Origin: Rhodopseudomonas sp. P2A-2r
Lineage (GTDB): Bacteria > Pseudomonadota > Alphaproteobacteria > Rhizobiales > Xanthobacteraceae
DNA length: 64,000 bases
Direction: 5' to 3'
NCBI RefSeq assembly: GCF_026015985.1
Contig: NZ_CP110389.1
Coordinates: 1,458,001-1,522,000 of the forward strand
Below, piece after piece: positions 30,752-39,429 of the stretch. A program made the translations under genes and the position numbers. The notes under the pieces are model-generated. The model had not been told where the DNA came from, did not search any database, and saw only the letters and a list, made by a program, of their open reading frames with translations. Numbering within the stretch: the first letter of the stretch is position 1; every line of letters begins with the position of its first letter.

Positions 30752-31453
30752 TTACCGCGCCGTCAGCGCATCCTGCTTGATGACCCGAAACCGCGCCGCT
30801 GCATCGTCCTGTTTAAACAGCGCGATGCGATCGATCGCCACTGAGGTCAGGGCCAGCGTCTCGAAGCGGGCGCGCAGCATGGCCAGGATCGGGCGTTGCC
30901 GCGAATCGGTCATGCGGCCGGTCAGCGTCATGTGGAAGCGAAAATCCTCGCCGACATGGGGATAGCCCCAGCGGTCAAGCTGTTCGACCTGGCGCGGCGT
31001 CAGCGTTTCCGGCTTCCTGCGAGCACGATCCTCGGCCGACAGCGGCGCGCGGAAGGCGTCGAAGGCCTCGACGCAGTCCTGCGCCAGCGCCTGCAGCGTG
31101 GCCGAACGCTCGGCCGGGACCACGGCGATGAAGCCGCTGATGCCATGGACGGCCGGCTTGATCACGGGAATCTCGCGCGGCTGCCGCGCGAAGTCGGCGC
31201 AAGCGGCCAGAAGCTCCGCTTCGGTGGTGCCTGGCGCCAGCGCGAACGGCGCCTTCAGCGTGGCGTGAAAACCGTATTTGCGCGGGTCCTGCGTCAGCTC
31301 GTGCCAGTCCGGCGCGGCCGCGACGGCGTCCTTCGGAAAGGCCACGTCGTTGCCTGACAGGGCATCATAGCCAAGCAGGGCAGCGCCGAAGCGGGCAAGC
31401 GGTTTGCGGGTGGGCGGGGCGTAATAGATCGCGTAGCGGGGATATGAAGTCAT
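30752..31453 (-). CDS. DUF1045 phosphonate-operon protein, 2H-phosphoesterase fold
   Basis: 233 residues, matching the DUF1045 family found in C-P lyase operons. Two H-x-T-L motifs, HATLKAPF near 62 and HMTLTGRMT near 175, are the paired catalytic signature of 2H phosphoesterases, which open 2',3'- or other cyclic phosphates. C-P lyase gives 5-phosphoribosyl 1,2-cyclic phosphate, normally opened by PhnP. No phnP is present in this window, so this protein could do that job (inference). It is the last gene of a three-gene leftward unit. Confidence 0.85.
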   Translation of the reverse strand: MTSYPRYAIYYAPPTRKPLARFGAALLGYDALSGNDVAFPKDAVAAAPDWHELTQDPRKYGFHATLKAPFALAPGTTEAELLAACADFARQPREIPVIKPAVHGISGFIAVVPAERSATLQALAQDCVEAFDAFRAPLSAEDRARRKPETLTPRQVEQLDRWGYPHVGEDFRFHMTLTGRMTDSRQRPILAMLRARFETLALTSVAIDRIALFKQDDAAARFRVIKQDALTAR

Positions 31454-31473
31454 TGCTGCAGTTTAAAGCAACG

Positions 31474-32664
31474 TCACGCCGCCGCAACCTTGCTGAGCGC
31501 GGGCGCCGACCGCGTCACCCGATCCGTCTCGGTGAGATGCACCAGCCGTCCGGCAGCGATCACCGCGACGACGCGCGGTCGCAATGCCACGGTATCGTCG
31601 ACCAGGATGATGTCGGCGCGCTGGCCGGTCTGGAGCGTGCCGCGGTCGGTGAGGCCCGCGGCCTGGGCCGGCGCTGACGATACAAGCGCCCAGGCTTGCC
31701 GCAGCGGCAGAATGCCGTCGGTGACCAGCCGGAACGCCGCCAGCAACTGCGCCGGATAATAGTAGTCGGACGCCAGCACGGAGCACAGGCCCTGGGCGAT
31801 CATGTCGGACGCTTTGGTCCAGCCGGTGTGGCTGCCGCCGCGCACCACATTGGGCGCGCCGAACACGATGAAATCGCCGGCCGCCGCAGCGGCCTTCGCG
31901 GTCTCGACGTTAATCGGGAATTCCGCGATCGTGACGCCGAGATTGCGGAAATCATCGCGCATCGCCGGGGTCGCATCGTCGTGGGACAAGGTTGCTACGC
32001 CTGCTGTGCCTGCCGCCTGTGCCAGCCGTGCGATCGAGCCCGGCACCTGATCGGCACGGGAGATGGTGCGCTCGACCAGTTGGTCGAACGCCTCGAAGCT
32101 CAGCCCGGTGCGTTCAGCCATGCGGATGCGCTTCTCCGGCTTCTTCGGATTGTGCACGGCGGTGGTGATGTGGTCGTTGAACGCCAGCAGGTCGATGCGG
32201 CCGTCCGCGAGCCAGGCCTTGATCTCGTCCTCGGCGCCGAGGTTGTAGGTCTCCTGCCGCAGGTGAAAGCGGGTATCGGCGGCAAGCTGCGGCCGCAGCG
32301 CTTCGATGGCCTCGAGCAGGCCGCGCGCATTGTCGACGCTGCGCAGGCCGGGCTCCCACGAGCAGGTTGTGCCGTGGAAGACGGTGGTGATGCCGTTGGC
32401 GATCACCTGGCGGTCGCTGTCGATCAAGGCGACGTCGAGCGGAAAATCCACACCCGGGCGCGGCATCATCTGGCGCTCGAAGGCGTCGCCGTGGATGTCG
32501 ACGATCCCCGGCAGTACCAGCAGGTCGGCGGCATCGATGGTGAGCGTGGCGCGGCCGGCATGGGAGCCGATGGACGCGATGTCGCTGCCGGCGACCTGCA
32601 GCGAGGCCTCGGCGATTTTGCCGTCGATGAGCGCGCGGCCGCCTTCAATCAGGATGTCGATCAT
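31474..32664 (-). CDS. phnM: PhnM-type amidohydrolase, first copy
   Basis: 396 residues. PhnM is a metal-dependent hydrolase that removes diphosphate from alpha-D-ribose 1-methylphosphonate 5-triphosphate before C-P cleavage. The metal site begins [14 protein letters not shown] near 55, with TLSHDD and [12 protein letters not shown] later. It differs clearly from the second copy at 42931 (LHTDHLEMHF). It overlaps the acetyltransferase-like gene by 4 nt. The separate operon suggests a variant substrate or backup role. Confidence 0.9.
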   Translation of the reverse strand: MIDILIEGGRALIDGKIAEASLQVAGSDIASIGSHAGRATLTIDAADLLVLPGIVDIHGDAFERQMMPRPGVDFPLDVALIDSDRQVIANGITTVFHGTTCSWEPGLRSVDNARGLLEAIEALRPQLAADTRFHLRQETYNLGAEDEIKAWLADGRIDLLAFNDHITTAVHNPKKPEKRIRMAERTGLSFEAFDQLVERTISRADQVPGSIARLAQAAGTAGVATLSHDDATPAMRDDFRNLGVTIAEFPINVETAKAAAAAGDFIVFGAPNVVRGGSHTGWTKASDMIAQGLCSVLASDYYYPAQLLAAFRLVTDGILPLRQAWALVSSAPAQAAGLTDRGTLQTGQRADIILVDDTVALRPRVVAVIAAGRLVHLTETDRVTRSAPALSKVAAA

Positions 32665-33329
32665 GTGGAAGTCAGTTGCTCTGCAGGAAGCGGTCGGGTG
32701 GGCGAGGTCTGAGCTTCATATTTGCCGACAAAATCCTCCACGGCAAGGTGGCGGAAGTCCGGCAAGGCCTGGCGCAGCGTCTCGTGATCCCAGTCCCACC
32801 ACGCCAGCGCGACGAGCCGCTCGGCAATGCCGTCGGCGAAGCGCGGGCGGATGATGCGAGCAGGATTGCCGCCGACGATGCTGTAGGCGGGCACGTCCTT
32901 GGTGACGATGGCGCCGGCGGCGATCACTGCGCCGGTGCCGATGTTGCGGCCGGGCAGGATGACCGCACCGTGGCCGATCCAGACGTCGTGGCCGATGGTC
33001 ACGTGATGCGCGCGCCGCCAGTCGAAGAAATCGGCGTCGTCGCTCTCGCCGTCGAAATAGGCGCTGGAGCGATAGGTGAAGTGCGACTGGGTCGCCCGAT
33101 GCATCGGATGGTTGCCGGGATTGATCCGGGTCATCGCCGCGATCGAGCAGAACTTGCCGATCGTGGTGTAGGTGATCTGGGAATCGTTCACGACGTAGGA
33201 GTAATCGCCGAGCGTGACTTCCTGCAGGATGGTGCGGGCGCCGACCTCGCAATAGGCGCCGATGCTGACATCGCGCAACGTGGCGCTGGGATCGACGAAG
33301 GGTTCGGTTGAGAGCATCTTGCCGGCCAT
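32661..33329 (-). CDS. hexapeptide (left-handed beta-helix) acetyltransferase-like phosphonate protein
   Basis: 222 residues with hexapeptide repeats: [27 protein letters not shown], then [16 protein letters not shown] and [20 protein letters not shown], the DapD/CatB-like acyltransferase fold. [17 protein letters not shown] is typical of the chloramphenicol-acetyltransferase-like branch that sits in phn clusters. It may acetylate an aminoalkylphosphonate; this is inference. It is the first gene of the leftward unit and is preceded by three PhoB-like half-sites. Confidence 0.87.
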   Translation of the reverse strand: MAGKMLSTEPFVDPSATLRDVSIGAYCEVGARTILQEVTLGDYSYVVNDSQITYTTIGKFCSIAAMTRINPGNHPMHRATQSHFTYRSSAYFDGESDDADFFDWRRAHHVTIGHDVWIGHGAVILPGRNIGTGAVIAAGAIVTKDVPAYSIVGGNPARIIRPRFADGIAERLVALAWWDWDHETLRQALPDFRHLAVEDFVGKYEAQTSPTRPLPAEQLTST

Positions 33330-33391
33330 GAGAAGTCCCGTAGATCACGGCTGCGTTGCGCCTCCGCACGCGCTCCTCTTCAATCGCTTCC

Positions 33392-33420
33392 GTGACGGCG
33401 TCATGACGCGTGCGTGACGG
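33392..33420 (-). promoter_or_regulatory. three PhoB half-sites at exact 11-bp spacing
   Basis: On the minus strand CCGTCAC (33420-33414), GCGTCAT (33409-33403) and CCGTCAC (33398-33392) repeat every 11 bp, the spacing of PhoB half-sites (consensus CTGTCAT). The array ends 62 bp before the start codon of the acetyltransferase-phnM-DUF1045 unit. Confidence 0.6.
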
Positions 33421-33473
33421 CCGCACAGATATCCCGGCGTTTGCGACGCGTCGACCTGTGCAGTTCCGGGCGC

Positions 33474-33491
33474 GTGTCACATCACTGTAAA
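33474..33491 (+). promoter_or_regulatory. candidate PhoB box upstream of phnC
   Basis: GTGTCAC-ATCA-CTGTAAA, two half-sites 11 nt apart, is 45 bp before the phnC start. Each matches five of seven consensus bases. Confidence 0.45.
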
Positions 33492-33536
33492 GGGCAGGCG
33501 TTAGCGGTGTGTCATCGATGATGACTGGAGTTTCGC

Positions 33537-34352
33537 ATGCTGGTGGTGGAAGGGTTGACGTGCCGGTTCGGCACCAAGGCAGCCGTGGACAACGCGTCGT
33601 TCTCCATTCCGCCCGGGAGCTTCGTCGGCGTGATCGGCCGTTCGGGTGCCGGCAAGTCGACGCTGCTGCGCATGATCAACCGCCTCGCGGATTCCACCGA
33701 AGGCCGCATCCTCTATGAGGGCGAAAACGTCACAGCGCTGCGCGGCAAGGAATTGCGGCAGTGGCGCGCGCGTTCGGCGATGATCTTCCAGCAGTTCAAC
33801 CTGGTCGGTCGGCTCGACGTGCTGACCAACGTGCTGATGGGCCGCCTTGCGGCGACGCCGTCATGGCGCTCGCTGACGCAGATCTGGTCCGAGAAGGATC
33901 GCGCGCTGGCGATGTCGGCGCTGGAGCAGTTCGACATGGCGCAGCTGGCATCGCAGCGCGCCGATCAGTTGTCCGGCGGCCAGCAGCAGCGCGTGGCAAT
34001 CGCGCGCGCGCTGGTGCAGGACCCCGATATCATCCTGGCGGACGAGCCGATCGCCTCATTGGATCCGCGCAACACCCGCATCGTCATGGATGCGCTGCTG
34101 CGCATCAACAAGCATTTCGGCATCACTGTGATCGTCAACCTGCATTCGCTGGATCTGGCGCGCAGCTATTGCGACAGGCTGATCGGCATGTCGGCCGGCC
34201 GCGTGGTGTTCGACGGCGCGCCTGCGGCGCTGACCGAGCACGTCGCGCGCGAGCTGTATGATCTCGAGGCCGACGAGGTGATGGGCACGGCGTCGGGGCA
34301 CGTTCCCGCCGACACAAGAATTCCGGCCTTCGGCACGGCTGCCGTGGCCTGA
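33537..34352 (+). CDS. phnC: phosphonate ABC transporter ATP-binding protein PhnC
   Basis: 271 residues. Walker [18 protein letters not shown] near 37, signature [15 protein letters not shown] near 147, Walker [13 protein letters not shown] near 167. PhnC powers phosphonate/phosphite/phosphate import by PhnCDE. ATG 33537 is preceded by GGAG. It is divergent from the acetyltransferase-phnM unit across a shared 207-bp control region with PhoB-like sites. Confidence 0.95.
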   Translation: MLVVEGLTCRFGTKAAVDNASFSIPPGSFVGVIGRSGAGKSTLLRMINRLADSTEGRILYEGENVTALRGKELRQWRARSAMIFQQFNLVGRLDVLTNVLMGRLAATPSWRSLTQIWSEKDRALAMSALEQFDMAQLASQRADQLSGGQQQRVAIARALVQDPDIILADEPIASLDPRNTRIVMDALLRINKHFGITVIVNLHSLDLARSYCDRLIGMSAGRVVFDGAPAALTEHVARELYDLEADEVMGTASGHVPADTRIPAFGTAAVA

Positions 34353-34426
34353 GCAAGACGTTTCGTACGTGGGCGGCCTGCAGTCGCGCAGCCGCTCTTT
34401 CCACCATGACAAAAACAGGTGATCCG

Positions 34427-35365
34427 ATGATCAATCGTCGCAAGATTTTGCTCAGCGCCGCGGCGCTGGCCCTCACGGTCTCCGCCGCTTCGGCGCAGGA
34501 CTGGAAGACCAAACATCCGGAACTGACCTTCGCGGTGGTTCCCGCCGAGAATGCCTCGGGCGTGACCGAGCGCTGGACGCCGTTCGCCGCCTACCTGTCC
34601 AAGGAACTGGGCGTGAAGGTCAACCTGCGTATCGCCAACGATTATGCCGCGGTGATCGAGGGCCAGCGCTCCGGCAACATCCAGCTCGCAAGCTACGGTT
34701 CGGCGTCGTTTGCGCGCGCGCGCCTCACCGGCGTCAAGACCGATGCCTTCGCCAACGACATCAACATCGACGGCTCGACCGGCTACTATTCGGTGTTCTT
34801 CGTCAAGGCGACCAGCCCCTACAAGACCGTCGACAATCTGAAGGGCAAGAACCTCGGCCTCGTCGATCCCAACTCGACCTCGGGCAACAACGTGCCGCGC
34901 TTCGAGCTCGACAAGATGGGCATCTCCGACGCCGACACCTATTTCAGCAAGGTGGTGTTCACCGGCAGCCACGAGAACGCGCTGCTGGCGCTGTCGCAGG
35001 GCACCGTCGATGTCGCCGCCAACCAGTGGACCAACGACAACGACTCGACGCTGCAGCAGATGCTCACCAAGGGCATGCTGAAGAACAGCGACGGTTCGGC
35101 GATGAAGAAGGAAGACTTCCGCATCATCCACAAGTCGGCGCCGATCATCAACGGTCCCTATGCCTATAGCTCGGACCTGCCGGACGACCTGAAGGCGGCG
35201 ATCGCCAAGGCTTTCATGGACGCGCCGACCAAGGACAAGGCCGCCTTCGACAAGCTCTCGGATGGCCAGAAGAAGGGCTTCCATCCCGCCACCACCAAGG
35301 ATTGGGATGCAACGGTCGAGCTGATCAAGTTCGTCGACAACCTGCGCAAGAAGAAGGCGTCGTAA
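34427..35365 (+). CDS. phnD: phosphonate ABC transporter substrate-binding protein PhnD
   Basis: 312 residues from ATG 34427 (MINRRKILLSAAALALTVSA), which has AGGTGA upstream and gives a clean signal peptide. The PhnD fold shows LTFAVVPAENASGVTERWTP and KGKNLGLVDPNSTSGNNVPR, the phosphonate-binding loop region. A periplasmic receptor for PhnC/PhnE. A strong palindromic repeat pair separates it from phnE. Confidence 0.95.
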   Translation: MINRRKILLSAAALALTVSAASAQDWKTKHPELTFAVVPAENASGVTERWTPFAAYLSKELGVKVNLRIANDYAAVIEGQRSGNIQLASYGSASFARARLTGVKTDAFANDINIDGSTGYYSVFFVKATSPYKTVDNLKGKNLGLVDPNSTSGNNVPRFELDKMGISDADTYFSKVVFTGSHENALLALSQGTVDVAANQWTNDNDSTLQQMLTKGMLKNSDGSAMKKEDFRIIHKSAPIINGPYAYSSDLPDDLKAAIAKAFMDAPTKDKAAFDKLSDGQKKGFHPATTKDWDATVELIKFVDNLRKKKAS

Positions 35366-35385
35366 TCGGCACTGGTGCCGCAGTT

Positions 35386-35535
35386 CCCTCTCCCCGCCTG
35401 CGGGGAGAGGGTGGCTCGAAGCGGCGAAGCCGGTTCGAGTCGGGTGAGGGGAGCCAGAGTTTTACTCGCTGGCTCCCCTCACCCGAAGCCTCGCTGGCGC
35501 TCGGCTTCGACCTCTCCCCGCAAGCGGGGAGAGGT
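35386..35535. repeat. two head-to-head palindromic repeats
   Basis: The left copy starts CCCTCTCCCCGCCTGCGGGG and ends GTCGGGTGAGGGGAGCCAG. An inverted copy starts CTGGCTCCCCTCACCC and ends GCGGGGAGAGGTGA. They are about 10 bp apart. The arrangement equals the flanks of the DUF559 cassette without a gene inside. Its last GGGAGAGG creates a ribosome-site-like sequence before the in-frame ATG 35538. Confidence 0.75.
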
Positions 35536-35582
35536 GAATGCCTGCCTGTTGCGTGCCGTATCCCTCAGAAAGCATTCTTGCT

Positions 35583-36467
35583 GTGACTGCCGCCGTTTCC
35601 ATCCTGCCGGGCCCGCAGCTCGCCGCGCTGAACGATGCCTACCGCAAGGCGGTGGCGCGCAAACGGATGCGTATGGCGGTCGCCGCGGCCGTCTTCGCAG
35701 CAGCGCTGTTCGCGGCCAGCGTCGGCGCAGAAGTCAATCTGCGCACGCTGTTCACCTATATCGGCAACTTCGTCAGCTACTTCGATCGCATCCTGACGCT
35801 GGAAAGCGGCGCGCGGGTATGGACCGACATCCCCGAATGGTTCTGGGGCTGGAACAAATGGTTGTGGCTGCTCGGCGAAACCATCCTGATCAGCTATGTC
35901 GGCACGTTGAGCGGTGCGATCCTCGGGTTTGGGCTGAGCTTCGTCGCGGCGGAGAATACCTCGCCGTCCATCTGGCTGCGCTTCGTGGTGCGCCGCTTCA
36001 TGGAATTCTGCCGCACCGTGCCGGATATCGTGTTCGCGCTGATCTTCGTCATCGCCTTCGGCCTCGGTCCGATGGCCGGCGTGCTGGCCATCGCCATCCA
36101 CTGCGTCGGCGCGCTCGGCAAGCAATATTCCGAGATGGTCGAGAACATCGACATGAAGCCGGTGGAAGGCGTGCGCGCGACCGGCGGCGGCTGGGTCGCC
36201 TGCATGCGCTTCGCGGTGCTGCCGCAGGTCACCGCAGGCTTTGCCAGCTATTCGCTGCTGCGCTTCGAGATCAATGTGCGCGGCGCCTCGGTGATGGGGT
36301 TCGTCGGCGCCGGCGGCATAGGCCAGGAACTCATCGTCGCGATCCGCAAGTTCTATTATTCGGACGTCAGCGCGATTCTGGTGCTGATCATCCTCACGGT
36401 CTTCGTCATCGATATCGGCACCGGCTGGGCGCGCCAGCGATTGTTCGGCCAGGACGGGCGCAAATGA
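35583..36467 (+). CDS. phnE: phosphonate ABC transporter permease PhnE (first)
   Basis: 294 residues from GTG 35583; an upstream in-frame ATG at 35538 has a ribosome-like site supplied by the repeat and would add 15 residues, so the start is uncertain. The fold is the PhnE permease: about six membrane helices and EAA loop region VEGVRATGGGWVACMRFAVL. It overlaps the second permease gene by ATGA, indicating a heterodimer. Confidence 0.92.
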   Translation: MTAAVSILPGPQLAALNDAYRKAVARKRMRMAVAAAVFAAALFAASVGAEVNLRTLFTYIGNFVSYFDRILTLESGARVWTDIPEWFWGWNKWLWLLGETILISYVGTLSGAILGFGLSFVAAENTSPSIWLRFVVRRFMEFCRTVPDIVFALIFVIAFGLGPMAGVLAIAIHCVGALGKQYSEMVENIDMKPVEGVRATGGGWVACMRFAVLPQVTAGFASYSLLRFEINVRGASVMGFVGAGGIGQELIVAIRKFYYSDVSAILVLIILTVFVIDIGTGWARQRLFGQDGRK

Positions 36468-37324
36468 CCATGTCATCCGAGCCCAACGACCATCCCGATC
36501 TGGCAGGCCTGCGCGCCCGCTATCCGGCGATCTTCTTCCGGCCGCTGTCGTCGCGTCTCGCGGCGCCGCTGGTTCTGCTGGGGGCGGCGGCACTGCTTGT
36601 CGTCGGGCTATACCTGCTGGAATTCTCGCCGGCACGGATGCTGGCGGGACTGCATCAGCTGGTCTGGATCACCCTGATGATGTTCCCGCCCAATCCCGGA
36701 TCGTCGCTGCCGACCTATCTGGCGGCGATGGGTGAGACCTTGTCCATTGCCTTGCTCGGCACGGTCCTCGCGGCACTCTTCGCTCTGCCGGTCAGCCTGC
36801 TGGCGGCGCGCAACATCGTGCCGTCGGCGATCTTCCGGTCGCCGATCCGTCGCTTCCTCGATACGATCCGCGGCGTCGATACGCTGATCTGGGCGCTGGT
36901 CTGGATCAATGTTGTGGGCCTCGGCCCGTTCGCCGGGGTGCTGGCGATTGCGGTGTCGGACTTCGGCGCATTCGGCAAACTGTTCTCCGAGGCGATCGAG
37001 GGTGCCGACAAGAAGCAGGTCGAGGGCGTCCGTGCTTCCGGCGGCAACGCTTTGCACGAGATCCGCTTCGGCCTGCTGCCGCAGGTGCTGCCGGTGATCG
37101 CGGGTCAGGTGCTGTACTTCATCGAATCCAACACCCGCTCCGCGACCATCATCGGTATCGTAGGTGCCGGCGGCATCGGCCTGCAACTGGCCGAGCAGAT
37201 CCGCACGCTGGAATGGCAGAACGTGTCGTTCCTTATTCTGATGATCCTGGTGGCGGTGGCTGCCATCGACTTCATATCGAGCCGGTTGCGCTTCGCCATC
37301 ATCGGGCGAAGGGCTGTGGCGTAG
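36464..37324 (+). CDS. phnE: phosphonate ABC transporter permease PhnE (second)
   Basis: 286 residues from ATG 36464 inside a longer open frame. Membrane helices and EAA loop VEGVRASGGNALHEIRFGLL parallel the first permease. Two-gene PhnE systems are common in Rhizobiales. It ends the phnCDEE unit; the repeat at 37343 lies downstream before phnF on the opposite strand. Confidence 0.93.
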   Translation: MTMSSEPNDHPDLAGLRARYPAIFFRPLSSRLAAPLVLLGAAALLVVGLYLLEFSPARMLAGLHQLVWITLMMFPPNPGSSLPTYLAAMGETLSIALLGTVLAALFALPVSLLAARNIVPSAIFRSPIRRFLDTIRGVDTLIWALVWINVVGLGPFAGVLAIAVSDFGAFGKLFSEAIEGADKKQVEGVRASGGNALHEIRFGLLPQVLPVIAGQVLYFIESNTRSATIIGIVGAGGIGLQLAEQIRTLEWQNVSFLILMILVAVAAIDFISSRLRFAIIGRRAVA

Positions 37325-37342
37325 ACTGGCTCGTTGACGTAG

Positions 37343-37478
37343 CCGTCATCCTGAGGCGCGAGCTCTTGCGAGCCTCGAAGGACGACGGCGGGCTCACAGT
37401 GCGCGGCCATCCTTTGAGGCTCGCCGAAAACGGCGAGCGCCTCCAGCGAAACGGCGAAGCCGTTTCGTGGGGATGACA
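37343..37478. repeat. intergenic repeat, GTCATCCTGAGG class, second copy
   Basis: Begins CCGTCATCCTGAGGCGCG, contains CTTGCGAGCCTCGAAGG and TTTGAGGCTCGCCG, and ends GGGGATGACAGC. It is homologous to 17052-17170 and again lies between converging genes. Confidence 0.75.
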
Positions 37479-37504
37479 GCTGAGTAAGTGGCGGCGTCGC
37501 TAGG

Positions 37505-38227
37505 CTACCCGTTCTCCACCACGAACTCGACGCGCTCGGCGACGAATCGCGAGCGTGAAAACTTCAGCGGTGTACCGTCGATGCCGACGTCGGTGCTGTC
37601 GACGATCAGCACCGGACGACCCAGTGCGATGTCGAGCCGTGCCGCATCGGTGGCATTGGCGATGGCCGCGGTGATGCGGGTCGAGAGCCGGCGGTAGTCC
37701 GTGATGCCGTAATACGCCAATAGTTTTGTCGTGGAGTTCAGGCGCTCGTAGACCGCCGCGGCGTCGGCAAAGCGGTCGGCGGGAAACCAGGTGGTGCCGA
37801 TACAGATCGGCGTCTTGTCGGCAAACCGCAGCGCTTCGATCCGCACCAGCGGCGCGCCGGTCTTCAGGCGAAGCTGTTTGGCGATGTCCCGCGTTGCCGG
37901 TTCGGTGCCGGATTCGATCAGCCTTCCGTCCGGCTCTCGACCGCCGGCGCCGACGATCTCCGAGAACCGCGTGCGCGAGCGCAGCGGATAGGCCAGCTTC
38001 GGCGCTTCCACATAGGTGCCGCTGCCGCGCTCGGCGCGCACAAATCCGCGTTCCGCCAGCGTCGCCAGCGCGCGGCGCACGGTGTGGCGGTTGACGCGGT
38101 AGATCTCCGCGATTTCGGTTTCGCCCGGCAGCTTGTCGCCGGATGCGTAGGTGCCGTCGGCGATGCCGCGCTCGATCCCGTCGGCGACCTGCCGCCACAG
38201 CGCCACGCCTGTGTCCTGCATGCTCAT
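37505..38227 (-). CDS. phnF: GntR/HutC-family phosphonate regulator PhnF
   Basis: 240 residues. The winged helix at about 8-75 (SGDKLPGETEIAEIYRVNRHTVRRALATL) and UTRA ligand-binding domain at about 90-235 match PhnF, the repressor of phosphonate genes. Transcribed away from phnG, from a shared 127-bp region that contains a long dyad (38308-38335), probably its own operator. The ligand is unknown. Confidence 0.94.
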   Translation of the reverse strand: MSMQDTGVALWRQVADGIERGIADGTYASGDKLPGETEIAEIYRVNRHTVRRALATLAERGFVRAERGSGTYVEAPKLAYPLRSRTRFSEIVGAGGREPDGRLIESGTEPATRDIAKQLRLKTGAPLVRIEALRFADKTPICIGTTWFPADRFADAAAVYERLNSTTKLLAYYGITDYRRLSTRITAAIANATDAARLDIALGRPVLIVDSTDVGIDGTPLKFSRSRFVAERVEFVVENG

Positions 38228-38276
38228 GTTGGCGATCTACACGCAGCGCTGCGTCCGACGCCAGAAAAAAGTGCAG

Positions 38277-38310
38277 ATGTCATGAAAAGGTCATGGCATC
38301 TCCGTATGAA
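38277..38310 (+). promoter_or_regulatory. PhoB box and -10 of the phnG operon
   Basis: ATGTCAT-GAAA-AGGTCAT (38277-38294) holds two PhoB half-sites exactly 11 bp apart. TATGAA (38305-38310) follows after 10 bp, the spacing expected of a PhoB-dependent promoter. The predicted start falls in the PhnF dyad. Confidence 0.7.
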
Positions 38311-38335
38311 GTTGTCTATTAACATAGACAACTTC
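38308..38335 (+). promoter_or_regulatory. 28-bp dyad, likely PhnF operator
   Basis: GAAGTTGTCTAT and its exact complement ATAGACAACTTC are separated by TAAC. The TGTCTAT...ATAGACA core suits HutC/PhnF-type GntR regulators. It overlaps the -10 and start region of the phnG promoter, so bound PhnF would block it. Confidence 0.75.
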
Positions 38336-38354
38336 ACGCAGGCAATCGGACCCC

Positions 38355-38816
38355 ATGACCAGCGCCGACACAGACGATCTCACGATGCGGCGGCAGGCCG
38401 CCATGGCCGTGCTCGCTCACGTCGCGGCCGACGACATCGCCGGGCATCTGGTCGGCATTGCCGTGCCGGCCCATGAAAACATGCGCGAGCCGGAAAACGG
38501 GCTGGTGATGTTGCGCGGCCGTGCCGGCGGCGACGGCGTGCCATTCAATCTCGGCGAGGCTACGGTGTCGCGCGCAGCGGTGCGGCTCGCCAGCGGCGAG
38601 GTCGGGATCGGCTACACGCTCGGGCGGGATCGCGACAAGGCAGGGCTGATTGCCTTGTGTGATGCACTGATCCAGACGACCGACCATGCCGCGGCCATCG
38701 AGACGCAGGTTCTCGCGCCGTTGCGCTCGCGGGTCGATGCCGAACGTCGCAAAAAGACGGCCGAGACCGCGGCGACGCGGGTCGATTTCTACACGCTGGT
38801 GCGCGGGGAGAGCTGA
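38355..38816 (+). CDS. phnG: C-P lyase core subunit PhnG
   Basis: 153 residues. PhnG, with PhnH, PhnI and PhnJ, forms the C-P lyase core that exchanges adenine of ATP for a phosphonate and cleaves the carbon-phosphorus bond. Family features such as ENGLVMLRGRAGGDGVPFNL and GEATVSRAAVRL are present. First gene of the phnGHIJKLMN operon, 2 bp before phnH. Confidence 0.94.
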   Translation: MTSADTDDLTMRRQAAMAVLAHVAADDIAGHLVGIAVPAHENMREPENGLVMLRGRAGGDGVPFNLGEATVSRAAVRLASGEVGIGYTLGRDRDKAGLIALCDALIQTTDHAAAIETQVLAPLRSRVDAERRKKTAETAATRVDFYTLVRGES

Positions 38817-38818
38817 TC

Positions 38819-39427
38819 ATGACAACGGTTGCAGAAATGCCGGCGGGATTCGCCAACAAGGTTCTGTCGGCGCAATCGACGTTCCGCTCGGTGATGGACG
38901 CCATGGCGCGGCCCGGCAGCGTGCAGCGCATCGCGGCACCCTCCGGCGTACCCAGTCCGATGATGCGCGGCACCGCCGCGATTGCGCTGACGCTGTTCGA
39001 TCAGGATACCCCGGTCTGGCTCGATGCCGCGATGACGGCGGCTCCTGACGCCGGCAAGTGGATCAGGTTTCATTGCAGCGCGCCGATGGTCGCCGATTCC
39101 GGCATCGCGGATTTTGCCGTGATTGGAGATCCGCTTCTGTTGCAGGGACTCGATCGCTTCGCGCTTGGCTCCGGCGAATATCCCGATCGCTCCACCACGC
39201 TGATCGTTCAGGTGGAGAGCCTGACGCATGGGGCGGCCATCGAACTGTCCGGCCCCGGCATCGACGGCACGACCTTGCTGCGCGCGACCATCGGCATTCC
39301 CGACCTGCTCGGCCAGCTCAGTGCCAATCACGCGCTGTTTCCGCGCGGCGTCGATCTCATTCTGGTGGCTGACGACGCCATCGTCGCGATCCCGCGTACC
39401 ACACGCCTTATCGCCAGGGAGGGCTGA
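38819..39427 (+). CDS. phnH: C-P lyase core subunit PhnH
   Basis: 202 residues. The PhnH features VLSAQSTFRSVMDAMARPGS near 15-35 and ALFPRGVDLILVADD near the C-terminus are clear. Structural subunit of the lyase core; it interacts with PhnJ. Immediately followed by phnI. Confidence 0.94.
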   Translation: MTTVAEMPAGFANKVLSAQSTFRSVMDAMARPGSVQRIAAPSGVPSPMMRGTAAIALTLFDQDTPVWLDAAMTAAPDAGKWIRFHCSAPMVADSGIADFAVIGDPLLLQGLDRFALGSGEYPDRSTTLIVQVESLTHGAAIELSGPGIDGTTLLRATIGIPDLLGQLSANHALFPRGVDLILVADDAIVAIPRTTRLIAREG

Positions 39428-39429
39428 CC

